A DNA stretch of 64,000 nucleotides, taken from Dyella sp. BiH032. GTDB lineage: Bacteria > Pseudomonadota > Gammaproteobacteria > Xanthomonadales > Rhodanobacteraceae. The position numbers and the translations under genes are program-made. Positions within the stretch are counted from its first letter, which is position 1; every line of letters begins with the position of its first letter. The stretch lies in the NCBI RefSeq assembly GCF_031954525.1, contig NZ_CP134867.1, positions 1,984,001 to 2,048,000 of the forward strand, written 5' to 3'. The notes beneath the pieces are model-generated. The model had not been told where the DNA came from. It made no database searches and saw only the letters and a program-made list of their open reading frames with translations. Positions 56,854-64,000 of the stretch are shown in pieces.

Positions 56854-59800
56854 ATGAACGCGATTCGTGCGGCCAGCGATAAACCGATCCAGGCGGAAGT
56901 TCTGGAAGAACTGAAAAAGAGCGGATTCCCCACCCAGCGCCTTGATGAGGCGCAATTTTTTATCAGCGCTTTCTTTGCTCGCGCCGCCGCGAGCGACGTG
57001 GAGCTGCATACCGCGGCCGAATGGGCCGCGCTGATCGCGGATCTGCTCGGCTTCGCGCAGCAGCGCCAGCCCGGCCGCGCCTCGGTGCGCGTGATCAACC
57101 CCCAGACCGGTCATGCCGGCCGCAGCGTGGTACAGATCGTCACCGACGACATGCCGTTCCTCGTCGACACGGTGAGCATGATCGTGTCCGCCAAGCTGCA
57201 GATCCACGCGGTGATCCATCCCGTGGTGAAGACCGCGCGCGATGCCTCGGGCCGCTTGCAGCGCCTGGGTACGGACGACGGCGCGCCCGAGTCCGTCATG
57301 CATTTCGAGATCGACCGCCTGGCCGACGAGGCGGAAATGGCGCAACTGAAGGCGCAGGTCGAATCCTCGCTGGAGGACGTACGCGCCGCCGTGGCCGATT
57401 GGGCCCGCATGCGCGACAAGGCGCTGTCCATCGCCGACGACCTGCCCAACCGCCAGCTGCCGCTGAACGCCGAATCGGTGCAAGAGGCTGCCGAATTCCT
57501 GCGCTGGCTGGCCGACGACAACTTCACCTTCCTCGGTTACCGCGAATACGAAGTCACCCAGGCCGACGGCGACGAAGTGCTGCGCTCGATCGAGAGCTCG
57601 GGCCTGGGCATCCTGCACAAGCAGGAACGTTCGATGGCCCCGCGCTCGCTGCGCAGCCTGGTGGCCAGCGAGCTGCCGCAGTCCGGCTCCACCGACGCGA
57701 TCATCCTGACCAAGACCAATGCGCGCTCGCACGTGCATCGCCCCGGCCACATGGACTACGTCGGCGTGCTGCGCTTTGACGCCAACGGCAAGCCGGTCGC
57801 CGAGCACCGTTTCCTGGGCCTGTTCTCCTCCAATGCCTACATGGCGCGTCCGCAGGACGTGCCGCTGGTGCGCCAGCGCGTGGAGGCGGTGCTGCAGCGC
57901 TCCGGCCTGAAGCGCGATTCGTACTCGGGCAAGTCCCTGCGCAACATCCTCGAGACGCTGCCGCGCGACGAGCTGTTCCAGAGCAACGAGGACGAGCTGT
58001 ACGCCACCGCCCTCGGCATCCTCGACCTGCGTCAGCGCGCCCGCACTCGCCTGTTCGTGCGTCGCGACCGCTACGGCCGCTTCTTCACCTGCATGGTGTT
58101 CGTGCCGCGCGAGCGCTTCAACACCACGGTGCGCGAGCGCATCGAAGGCCTGCTGCGCGATGCGCTGCACGGCGAACAGACCGATTCCTCCGTACTCATG
58201 GGCGAAGCCGCGCTGGCGCGCCTGCACATCGTGGTGCGTCCGAAGATCGGCGATCACGTGAACTTCGACGCCGTCGCGCTGGAGCAGGGCGTCGCCGCCA
58301 TCGTGCGCAACTGGCACGACGACCTGCGCGACGCGCTCTGCAAGCTGATGGGCGACCACGATGGCGTGGTGCTCGCGAACCGCTACGGCAAGTCGCTGCC
58401 GGCCGGCTACGTGGAAGACGTGCTGCCTGCGGCGGCCGCCGAGGACGTGCGCCAGCTGTCCCTGCTGAAGGGCGACGACGCGGTGCGCATGTCCTTCTAT
58501 CACCCGGAGCAGCGTCCGGAAGAACTGCGTTTCAAGGTCTATCGCAGCGGCACCGACATCGCGCTGTCCGAAGTGCTGCCGCAGCTGGAGAACCTCGGCC
58601 TGCGCGTGCTCACCGAGCACGTCTACGAAGTGAAGACCGGCGGCACGCCGCTGTTCATCCAGGACTTCGAGGTGCAGCCGGTCGGCAACCTCGCTTTCAC
58701 CGTGGAGCAGGTCGGCTCGTTGTTCGAGGATGCCTTCGAGCACATCTGGCGCGGCAACGCCGAGAACGACGGCTTCAACCGTCTGGTGCTCGGCGCCAAG
58801 CTGAGCTGGCGCCAGATCGCCATGCTGCGCGGCTACTGCAAGTATCTGCTGCAGACGGGCGTGGCGTTCTCGCAGAACTACATGGAAGACGCCTTCAACC
58901 GCTATCCGGCCATCGCCGGCCTGCTGGTGGAGCTGTTCCTGGCCAAGTTCGACCCTCGTCGCGAGGGCCTGTCGGCCGATGAGCTGAAGAAGGCCGGGGA
59001 GGCGCTCTCGGGCGAGATGCGCGCGCTGATTCCGGAAAGCGTACGCACCGCGCATCCGGCTCTCATCGATGGCCTGGTGGCCGCGCTGTCCGCGCCGCGC
59101 GCCGAGCAGGGCAAGGTAGTGGAGGAAACCATCGGCGTGCTGCTGGAGAACGTCTCCAGCCTGGACGACGACCGCATCCTGCGCAGTTTCGTGGCGCTGA
59201 TCCGCGCCACTTTGCGCACCAGCTTCTTCCAGCAATGGGAGGGCGCCTACCGCGGTTACATCAGCTTCAAGTTCGATTCGCACCGCGTGCCCGACTTGCC
59301 GAAGCCCGTGCCGTACCGCGAGATCTTCGTGAGCGCGCCGCGCGTGGAAGGCATCCACCTGCGCTTCGGTGCGGTGGCGCGCGGCGGCCTGCGCTGGTCC
59401 GACCGACGCGAGGATTTCCGCACCGAAGTGCTGGGCCTGGTGAAGGCGCAGATGGTGAAGAACACGGTGATCGTGCCGGTGGGTTCCAAGGGCGGCTTCG
59501 TGGTGAAGCGCCCGCCCGTCGGCGGCGATCGCGACGCGCAGCTGGCCGAGGGCATCGCCTGCTATCGCATGTTCATCAGCGGCCTGCTGGACATCACCGA
59601 CAACCTGGTGGAAGGCAAAGTGGTGCCGCCGCATGACGTGGTGCGCCACGACGCGGACGATCCGTACCTGGTAGTGGCCGCCGACAAGGGCACGGCGACG
59701 TTCTCCGACATCGCCAACGCCATCTCGCTGGAGCACGGCTTCTGGCTGGGCGACGCATTCGCCTCGGGCGGCTCCAACGGCTACGACCACAAGGGCATGG

Positions 59801-61785
59801 GCATCACCGCCAAGGGGGCGTGGGAATCGGTCAAGCGCCACTTCCGCGCGCTCGGCCGCGACAGCCAGACGCAGGACTTCACCTGCGCGGGCATCGGCGA
59901 CATGTCCGGCGACGTGTTCGGCAACGGCATGCTGTTGTCGCGTCACATCCGGCTGGTCGCCGCGTTCGACCACCGGCACGTCTTCCTTGACCCGAACCCG
60001 GACGCGGAGCGTTCGTTCGTGGAACGCGAACGCATGTTCAAGTTGCCGCGTTCGAGCTGGGACGACTACGACAAGTCGCTGATCTCGGCGGGCGGCGGCA
60101 TCTACCCGCGTACGCTCAAGGCCATCCCGGTGTCGCCCGAAGTACGCGCCGCGCTTGGCATCAAGGCCGAGGTGACCCAGATGGCGCCGAACGAGCTGCT
60201 CAACGCCATCCTCAAGGCACCCGTGGACCTGCTCTGGAACGGCGGCATCGGCACCTACGTGAAGGCGGCGAGCGAGAGCCATGCCGACGTAGGCGACCGC
60301 GCCAACAACGGCCTGCGCGTCAACGGCGCGGAGCTGCGCTGCAAGGTGGTGGGCGAGGGCGGCAACCTGGGCTTCACCCAGAAGGGCCGCATCGAGGCTG
60401 CCCAGCACGGCGTGCTGCTCAACACGGACTTCATTGACAACTCCGCCGGCGTGGATACCTCCGATCACGAGGTGAACATCAAGATCCTGCTCGATGACGC
60501 CGTGCAGCGCGGCGAGCTGGACACCGCCGCGCGCAACCAGCAATTGGCCGCAATGACGGACGAGGTCGGGCAGCTGGTGCTGTGGGACAACTACCGCCAG
60601 AACCAGGCGATCACCTTGATGGAGCACCAGTCGGTGCGCCGCCTGGGTTCGATGGCGCACTTCATCCGCCAGCTGGAGAGCGAAGGCCTGCTCGACCGCC
60701 AGGTCGAGAACCTGCCCAGCGAGACGGAGCTGACCGAACGCAAGGCACGCGGCCAGGGCCTGACCCGTCCGGAGCTTTCGGTGCTGCTGTCGTACGACAA
60801 GATCAAGCTGTACCAGCAGCTGCTCGACTCCGACGTGCCGGAAGACCCGTACCTCTCCAAGGAGCTGGTGCGCTACTTCCCCGAGCCGCTGCACGACAAG
60901 TACGCCGAGCACATGCAGCGCCATCGCCTGAAGCGCGAGATCATCGCCACCGCGGTGACCAACTCGACGATCAACCGCATGGGCGCCACCTTCATGATGC
61001 GCATGCAGGAGGACACCGGGCAGGGGCCGGCGGCCATCGCCAAGGCTTACACGGCCGCGCGCGAGATCCTCGGTGCGCGCGATCTGTGGGCGGAGATCGA
61101 GGCGCTGGACAGCAAGGTGGCCGAGAACACGCAGATCGACGCGATCCTGCAGATCTGGTCGCTGCTGCGCCATCTCACGCGCTGGCTGCTCAACCGTCCG
61201 GGCGGCACGCTGGAGATCGCCGCGAACGTGGAGCGCTACCAGGCCGGCGTCACCGCGCTGCTGGAGGCGCTGCCCGACGCACTCACCGAAACCGGCAAGG
61301 CCGACTTCTCCACCAGCCAGGAGAAATGGGACGGCATGGGCGTGCCGGCCGACCTCGCCGCCCGTCTGGCCCGCGTGCCCGAAATGCGCGCGATGCTCGA
61401 CATCGTGGAAGTCTCGCAGCAGAGCGGCGAGCCGATCGCCAAGGTCGCGAGCGTGTTCTACGAGCTGGGCGAGGCCCTTGGCCTGGAATGGCTGCGCAAG
61501 CAGATCGAGTCGCTGCCGGTGGAAGGCTACTGGCACGCGCAGGCCCGCGGTTCGCTGCTGGACGAGCTCAATCACCAGCACCGCGCACTGGCCTTGCAGG
61601 TGCTGGCGATGACCGGGACGAGCAAGGACGCCTCGCCGGTGCAGGCATGGCTGCAGCGCGACGACCTCACGCTCAAGAACACCCGCAACATGCTGGCGGA
61701 GATCAACCAGAACGCCGACTACCCGACCGCGTTGGTCGCAGTGCGCCGCTTGGCCTTGCTGGCGGCGGTGCCAGTGAATCCGTAA
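56854..61785 (+). CDS. NAD-specific glutamate dehydrogenase, large (about 180 kDa) type
   Basis: A 1643-residue enzyme that deaminates glutamate to 2-oxoglutarate with NAD+, typical of catabolic large GDHs. The N-terminal half carries ACT-like regulatory segments. The catalytic core has GSKGGFVVKRPPVGG with the substrate lysine, VAADKGTATFSDIAN and GNGMLLSRHIRLVAAFDH. The length matches the GdhB-type family. The ATG at 56854 has only a weak ribosome-binding site. An antisense frame of similar length exists but is a base-composition effect. It works downstream of histidine and proline degradation. Confidence 0.95.
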   Translation: MNAIRAASDKPIQAEVLEELKKSGFPTQRLDEAQFFISAFFARAAASDVELHTAAEWAALIADLLGFAQQRQPGRASVRVINPQTGHAGRSVVQIVTDDMPFLVDTVSMIVSAKLQIHAVIHPVVKTARDASGRLQRLGTDDGAPESVMHFEIDRLADEAEMAQLKAQVESSLEDVRAAVADWARMRDKALSIADDLPNRQLPLNAESVQEAAEFLRWLADDNFTFLGYREYEVTQADGDEVLRSIESSGLGILHKQERSMAPRSLRSLVASELPQSGSTDAIILTKTNARSHVHRPGHMDYVGVLRFDANGKPVAEHRFLGLFSSNAYMARPQDVPLVRQRVEAVLQRSGLKRDSYSGKSLRNILETLPRDELFQSNEDELYATALGILDLRQRARTRLFVRRDRYGRFFTCMVFVPRERFNTTVRERIEGLLRDALHGEQTDSSVLMGEAALARLHIVVRPKIGDHVNFDAVALEQGVAAIVRNWHDDLRDALCKLMGDHDGVVLANRYGKSLPAGYVEDVLPAAAAEDVRQLSLLKGDDAVRMSFYHPEQRPEELRFKVYRSGTDIALSEVLPQLENLGLRVLTEHVYEVKTGGTPLFIQDFEVQPVGNLAFTVEQVGSLFEDAFEHIWRGNAENDGFNRLVLGAKLSWRQIAMLRGYCKYLLQTGVAFSQNYMEDAFNRYPAIAGLLVELFLAKFDPRREGLSADELKKAGEALSGEMRALIPESVRTAHPALIDGLVAALSAPRAEQGKVVEETIGVLLENVSSLDDDRILRSFVALIRATLRTSFFQQWEGAYRGYISFKFDSHRVPDLPKPVPYREIFVSAPRVEGIHLRFGAVARGGLRWSDRREDFRTEVLGLVKAQMVKNTVIVPVGSKGGFVVKRPPVGGDRDAQLAEGIACYRMFISGLLDITDNLVEGKVVPPHDVVRHDADDPYLVVAADKGTATFSDIANAISLEHGFWLGDAFASGGSNGYDHKGMGITAKGAWESVKRHFRALGRDSQTQDFTCAGIGDMSGDVFGNGMLLSRHIRLVAAFDHRHVFLDPNPDAERSFVERERMFKLPRSSWDDYDKSLISAGGGIYPRTLKAIPVSPEVRAALGIKAEVTQMAPNELLNAILKAPVDLLWNGGIGTYVKAASESHADVGDRANNGLRVNGAELRCKVVGEGGNLGFTQKGRIEAAQHGVLLNTDFIDNSAGVDTSDHEVNIKILLDDAVQRGELDTAARNQQLAAMTDEVGQLVLWDNYRQNQAITLMEHQSVRRLGSMAHFIRQLESEGLLDRQVENLPSETELTERKARGQGLTRPELSVLLSYDKIKLYQQLLDSDVPEDPYLSKELVRYFPEPLHDKYAEHMQRHRLKREIIATAVTNSTINRMGATFMMRMQEDTGQGPAAIAKAYTAAREILGARDLWAEIEALDSKVAENTQIDAILQIWSLLRHLTRWLLNRPGGTLEIAANVERYQAGVTALLEALPDALTETGKADFSTSQEKWDGMGVPADLAARLARVPEMRAMLDIVEVSQQSGEPIAKVASVFYELGEALGLEWLRKQIESLPVEGYWHAQARGSLLDELNHQHRALALQVLAMTGTSKDASPVQAWLQRDDLTLKNTRNMLAEINQNADYPTALVAVRRLALLAAVPVNP

Positions 61786-61793
61786 GACCGTCC

Positions 61794-61825
61794 GATCCGC
61801 CGCTCCTCCGTCGGAGCGGCGGATC
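61794..61825 (+). terminator. Hairpin after the glutamate dehydrogenase gene
   Basis: A perfect 13-bp stem (GATCCGCCGCTCC/GGAGCGGCGGATC) with loop TCCGTC lies eight bases after the stop. No T-tract follows, so it may stabilise the transcript or end it with help of Rho. Confidence 0.6.
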
Positions 61826-61919
61826 GCCGGAATCATGCATGAGCGAAGGGCGCGGACCGGAGACGGTCTTGCGCCCTTCGTCCATCTACGCTCAACTGGC
61901 CGCCCACCCTAGCCGCCGC

Positions 61920-62690
61920 ATGCCACCCATGGCCTACACCTTCGTCGCCAGCGAGACCTCGATCGCCCAGCAGGCCCGTCGGAAACTGGTCGATCGCTAT
62001 GGCGACATCCCACCGGAGCAGGCGGATGCGATCGTAGCCCTGGGCGGCGATGGCTTCATGCTGCGTACCTTGCATGCGTACCGCCATCTGGGGCGGCCGG
62101 TGTACGGCATGAAGCTGGGGCGCGTCGGCTTCCTGATGAACAAGCATCGCGTGGACGACTTGCCGGGACGCATCGAGCGCGCTCATGCGGCGGTGCTTTT
62201 TCCGCTGGAGATGGACGTGGTCTGCGCCAAGGGGGAGACCCACCATGCGCTGGCCTTCAACGAGGTGTCCCTGTTGCGCCAGAGCAATCAGGCCGCGCAC
62301 CTGGAAGTGAAGCTCAACGAGGCGGTGAAGCTGGAAACGCTCGTGTGCGATGGCATCCTGGTTTCCACCCCGGCCGGTTCCACGGCCTACAACCTCTCGG
62401 CGCACGGACCGATCCTGCCGCTCGATGCCAACGTACTGGCGCTCACGCCGATCAGCCCGTTCCGCCCGCGACGCTGGCGCGGCGCGATCCTTCCGCATCG
62501 CACCCAAGTCAGCCTGCGGGTGATCGATCCGAACAAGCGGCCGGTCAGCGCCACCGCCGATTTCCATGAGGTCCGCGACGTGCGCGAGGTCACCGTGAAG
62601 CAATCGGATGGCCCCGGCGTGCGCTTGCTGTTCGATCCGGAACACAATCTGGAGCAGCGGATCCTGGACGAGCAGTTCGCGCAGGATTGA
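61920..62690 (+). CDS. nadK: NAD kinase
   Basis: A 256-residue ATP-NAD kinase that makes NADP+ from NAD+. The ATP-binding motif is VALGGDGFMLRTLH, followed by NEVSLLRQSNQAA and the NAD-binding STPAGSTAYNLSAHGPILP. The start is uncertain: ATG 61920 or 61929 agree with short NadK proteins starting just before FVASET, while ATG 61839 is also in frame. No good ribosome-binding site is seen for any. It follows the glutamate dehydrogenase by about 135 bases. Confidence 0.92.
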   Translation: MPPMAYTFVASETSIAQQARRKLVDRYGDIPPEQADAIVALGGDGFMLRTLHAYRHLGRPVYGMKLGRVGFLMNKHRVDDLPGRIERAHAAVLFPLEMDVVCAKGETHHALAFNEVSLLRQSNQAAHLEVKLNEAVKLETLVCDGILVSTPAGSTAYNLSAHGPILPLDANVLALTPISPFRPRRWRGAILPHRTQVSLRVIDPNKRPVSATADFHEVRDVREVTVKQSDGPGVRLLFDPEHNLEQRILDEQFAQD

Positions 62691-62787
62691 CCACCGTCCG
62701 CGCAGTCGGAGAGCCGCCGCAGCGCCGGCACCGGCAGCCGTTTCCGCGGTTTGCTAGATTGCGGGCATCCGCTTCGCACGGAACGCC

Positions 62788-63717
62788 ATGACCACCATGC
62801 CCAACGATGCCCACGATCCCGCTTCTGCCAGCGACAACCGGCTGGTGGTGGCGATCTCCTCGCGCGCCCTGTTCGACCTGGGCGACAGCCACGACCTGTT
62901 CGAGCGGGAGGGACTGGACGCGTATCGCGCTTTCCAGATCGACCACGAGAACGAGATCCTCAAGCCGGGCGTGGCGTTTCCGCTGGTGCAGAAGCTGTTG
63001 GGCCTCAACAAGCTGGCCGGCGATGTGCCGCCGGTGGAGGTGATCCTGCTGTCGCGCAATTCGGGTGACACGGGGCTGCGCATTTTTAACGCGATCCAGC
63101 ATTACGGCCTGGATATCAGCCGCGCCGCGTTCACCAGCGGCGCGCCGACCTCGGATTACATCGCGCCTTTCAAGGCTGACCTGTTTCTCTCCGCCAATGC
63201 CGAGGACGTGGGCCGTGCCCTTGCCGCCGGAGTAGCCGCAGCAACCATTCTTCCTTCCGTGGCACCGCCGCGCGCGACCGAGCAGTTGCGCATCGCCTTC
63301 GATGGCGACGCAGTTATCTTCGGCGACGAAGGCGAGCGCGTATCCCGCGAGGAGGGGTTGGAAGCGTTCCACCGCAACGAGCGTGAGCGGGCGGAAGAAT
63401 CGCTATCGGTCGGGCCGTTCCGCGGCTTCCTTACCGCGGTACATCGACTGCAGGCCGCTTTTCCGGCGGAAAGTTCACCGATCCGTACGGCCTTGGTCAC
63501 CGCGCGTTCCGCGCCGGCGCACAAGCGGGTGATTCTCACGTTGCGGCGCTGGGGCGTGCGCATCGACGAAGCCTTGTTCCTCGGCGGGCGCGACAAGGGG
63601 CCGTTCCTGGAAGCCTTCGGCGCTGACATCTTCTTCGACGATTCGCCGGCCAACGTCGAATCCGCGCGCAAGTACGTGGCTGCGGGGCACGTTCCGCATG
63701 GCGTCAGCAATCGCTGA
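62788..63717 (+). CDS. Cytosolic 5'-nucleotidase (cN-I-like)
   Basis: A 309-residue protein of the 5'-nucleotidase family related to animal NT5C1 (AMP-specific). The core motifs are LVVAISSRALFDLGDSHDLFEREG, ILLSRNSGDTGLRIFNAI, AFDGDAVIFGDEGE and FFDDSPANVESARKY, of the HAD-like fold. It would dephosphorylate nucleoside monophosphates in the cytoplasm. The start at 62788 could be 62797. It is followed by a terminator for the opposite strand. Confidence 0.88.
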   Translation: MTTMPNDAHDPASASDNRLVVAISSRALFDLGDSHDLFEREGLDAYRAFQIDHENEILKPGVAFPLVQKLLGLNKLAGDVPPVEVILLSRNSGDTGLRIFNAIQHYGLDISRAAFTSGAPTSDYIAPFKADLFLSANAEDVGRALAAGVAAATILPSVAPPRATEQLRIAFDGDAVIFGDEGERVSREEGLEAFHRNERERAEESLSVGPFRGFLTAVHRLQAAFPAESSPIRTALVTARSAPAHKRVILTLRRWGVRIDEALFLGGRDKGPFLEAFGADIFFDDSPANVESARKYVAAGHVPHGVSNR

Positions 63718-63723
63718 GCGCGC

Positions 63724-63754
63724 AAAAAACCGCCCGGGTCGGCGCTCCGGGCGG
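63724..63754 (-). terminator. Terminator of the small acidic protein gene
   Basis: CCGCCCGG (63730-63737) and CCGGGCGG (63747-63754) pair around nine bases. The left A6 run gives a T6 tail on the minus strand. It lies 40 bases after the stop of the small gene. Confidence 0.85.
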
Positions 63755-63794
63755 CAAGTGTTCCCGTCGGGTAGGGAGCGAGGACGCTACGCGA

Positions 63795-63950
63795 CTACTC
63801 GTCCTCGTCGTAGAACTCGTCGGGCAGCTCGAGATCTTCCCCTTCTTCCTCATCGTATGGGTCCGGCCAGGGCCGGTTTTTTCCCGCCATGCGCGCGGCG
63901 GGGCCTTCGTCCATTTCCCAGAATCGCTGCGTGCTTCCCATAGCGCTCAT
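63795..63950 (-). CDS. Small acidic protein of unknown function
   Basis: A 51-residue protein starting MSAMGSTQRFWEMDEGPAA. The first half contains RFWEMDEG and the phrase RMAGKNRPWPDPYD; the second half is very acidic (DEEEGEDLELPDEFYDEDE). GGGGCTGGA precedes the ATG, and an intrinsic terminator lies after the stop, so the reading frame looks real. ATG 63941 is an alternative start. No domain is known to me; the layout suggests a protein- or RNA-binding adaptor, which is a guess. Confidence 0.72.
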   Translation of the reverse strand: MSAMGSTQRFWEMDEGPAARMAGKNRPWPDPYDEEEGEDLELPDEFYDEDE

Positions 63951-64000
63951 TCCAGCCCCTGGTTTCCCCGAGGCGCGGGCCTGCCCGGCGGGCAGCAGGC

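Noticed and set aside
56341..61836. An uninterrupted minus-strand reading frame of about 1800 codons opposite the glutamate dehydrogenase gene
   Set aside because: It mirrors a GC-rich gene with strong third-position bias, which keeps antisense frames open; its composition (Gln-, His-, Arg-rich without motifs) does not look like a real protein.

Overview
The window is a GC-rich chromosomal segment of a gammaproteobacterium of the order Xanthomonadales, most likely a Rhodanobacteraceae genus (Dyella, Luteibacter, Rhodanobacter or a relative). The reasons are a methionine synthase split into two adjacent genes, a cyoABCD-SURF1 operon, a large NAD-dependent glutamate dehydrogenase, a TonB-dependent receptor and a multi-hairpin intergenic repeat family. 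The lineage is inferred from gene content and protein character, not from a marker gene. No prophage, insertion sequence, CRISPR array or plasmid function is visible. About 43 protein genes and one tRNA gene are supported.

Layout. 1-2.5 kb: a nucleotide-pyrophosphatase-like phosphodiesterase and a small secreted protein lie between two copies of the repeat. 2.5-4.6 kb: an alkylation-repair operon (Ada-AlkA fusion plus Ogt). 4.7-8.2 kb: a secreted protein diverges from hutU, followed by a probable undA (medium-chain 1-alkene synthase) with codon use unlike its neighbours. 8.2-16.3 kb: a membrane PAS-GGDEF-EAL protein, a lipoprotein-type MsrA, an arylamine N-acetyltransferase, an S4 RNA-binding protein, a secreted RNase Sa-like ribonuclease with its barstar, a peptide transporter and a lipoprotein. 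16.3-23.5 kb: a flavoprotein, another repeat copy, an ABC exporter and a minor-pilin cluster pilV-pilW-pilX-pilE without pilY1.

23.5-32.7 kb: a tightly overlapping recC-recB-recD operon on the minus strand. 33-39.5 kb: a TonB-dependent receptor flanked by two similar promoter/leader modules, a DUF3574 lipoprotein, an NCS2-like permease and an MHS-type MFS transporter. 39.6-44.5 kb: cytochrome bo3 oxidase genes with a SURF1 factor. 44.6-45.2 kb: tRNA-Val(CAC) with a terminator, and a LAB_N membrane protein. 45.4-50.2 kb: an ArsR-methyltransferase fusion regulator in one operon with the two halves of metH. 50.4-56.2 kb: an acyl-CoA dehydrogenase and an RND efflux pair. 56.9-64 kb: NAD-glutamate dehydrogenase, NAD kinase, a cytosolic 5'-nucleotidase and a small acidic protein.

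Most of the segment is housekeeping or common accessory content. The most noteworthy items are the undA-like gene, the RNase Sa/barstar operon, the ArsR-methyltransferase/metH unit with a palindrome at its start, the repeat made of consecutive perfect hairpins, and the duplicated leader module around the TonB receptor. I did not find a clear, wholly new multi-gene system.
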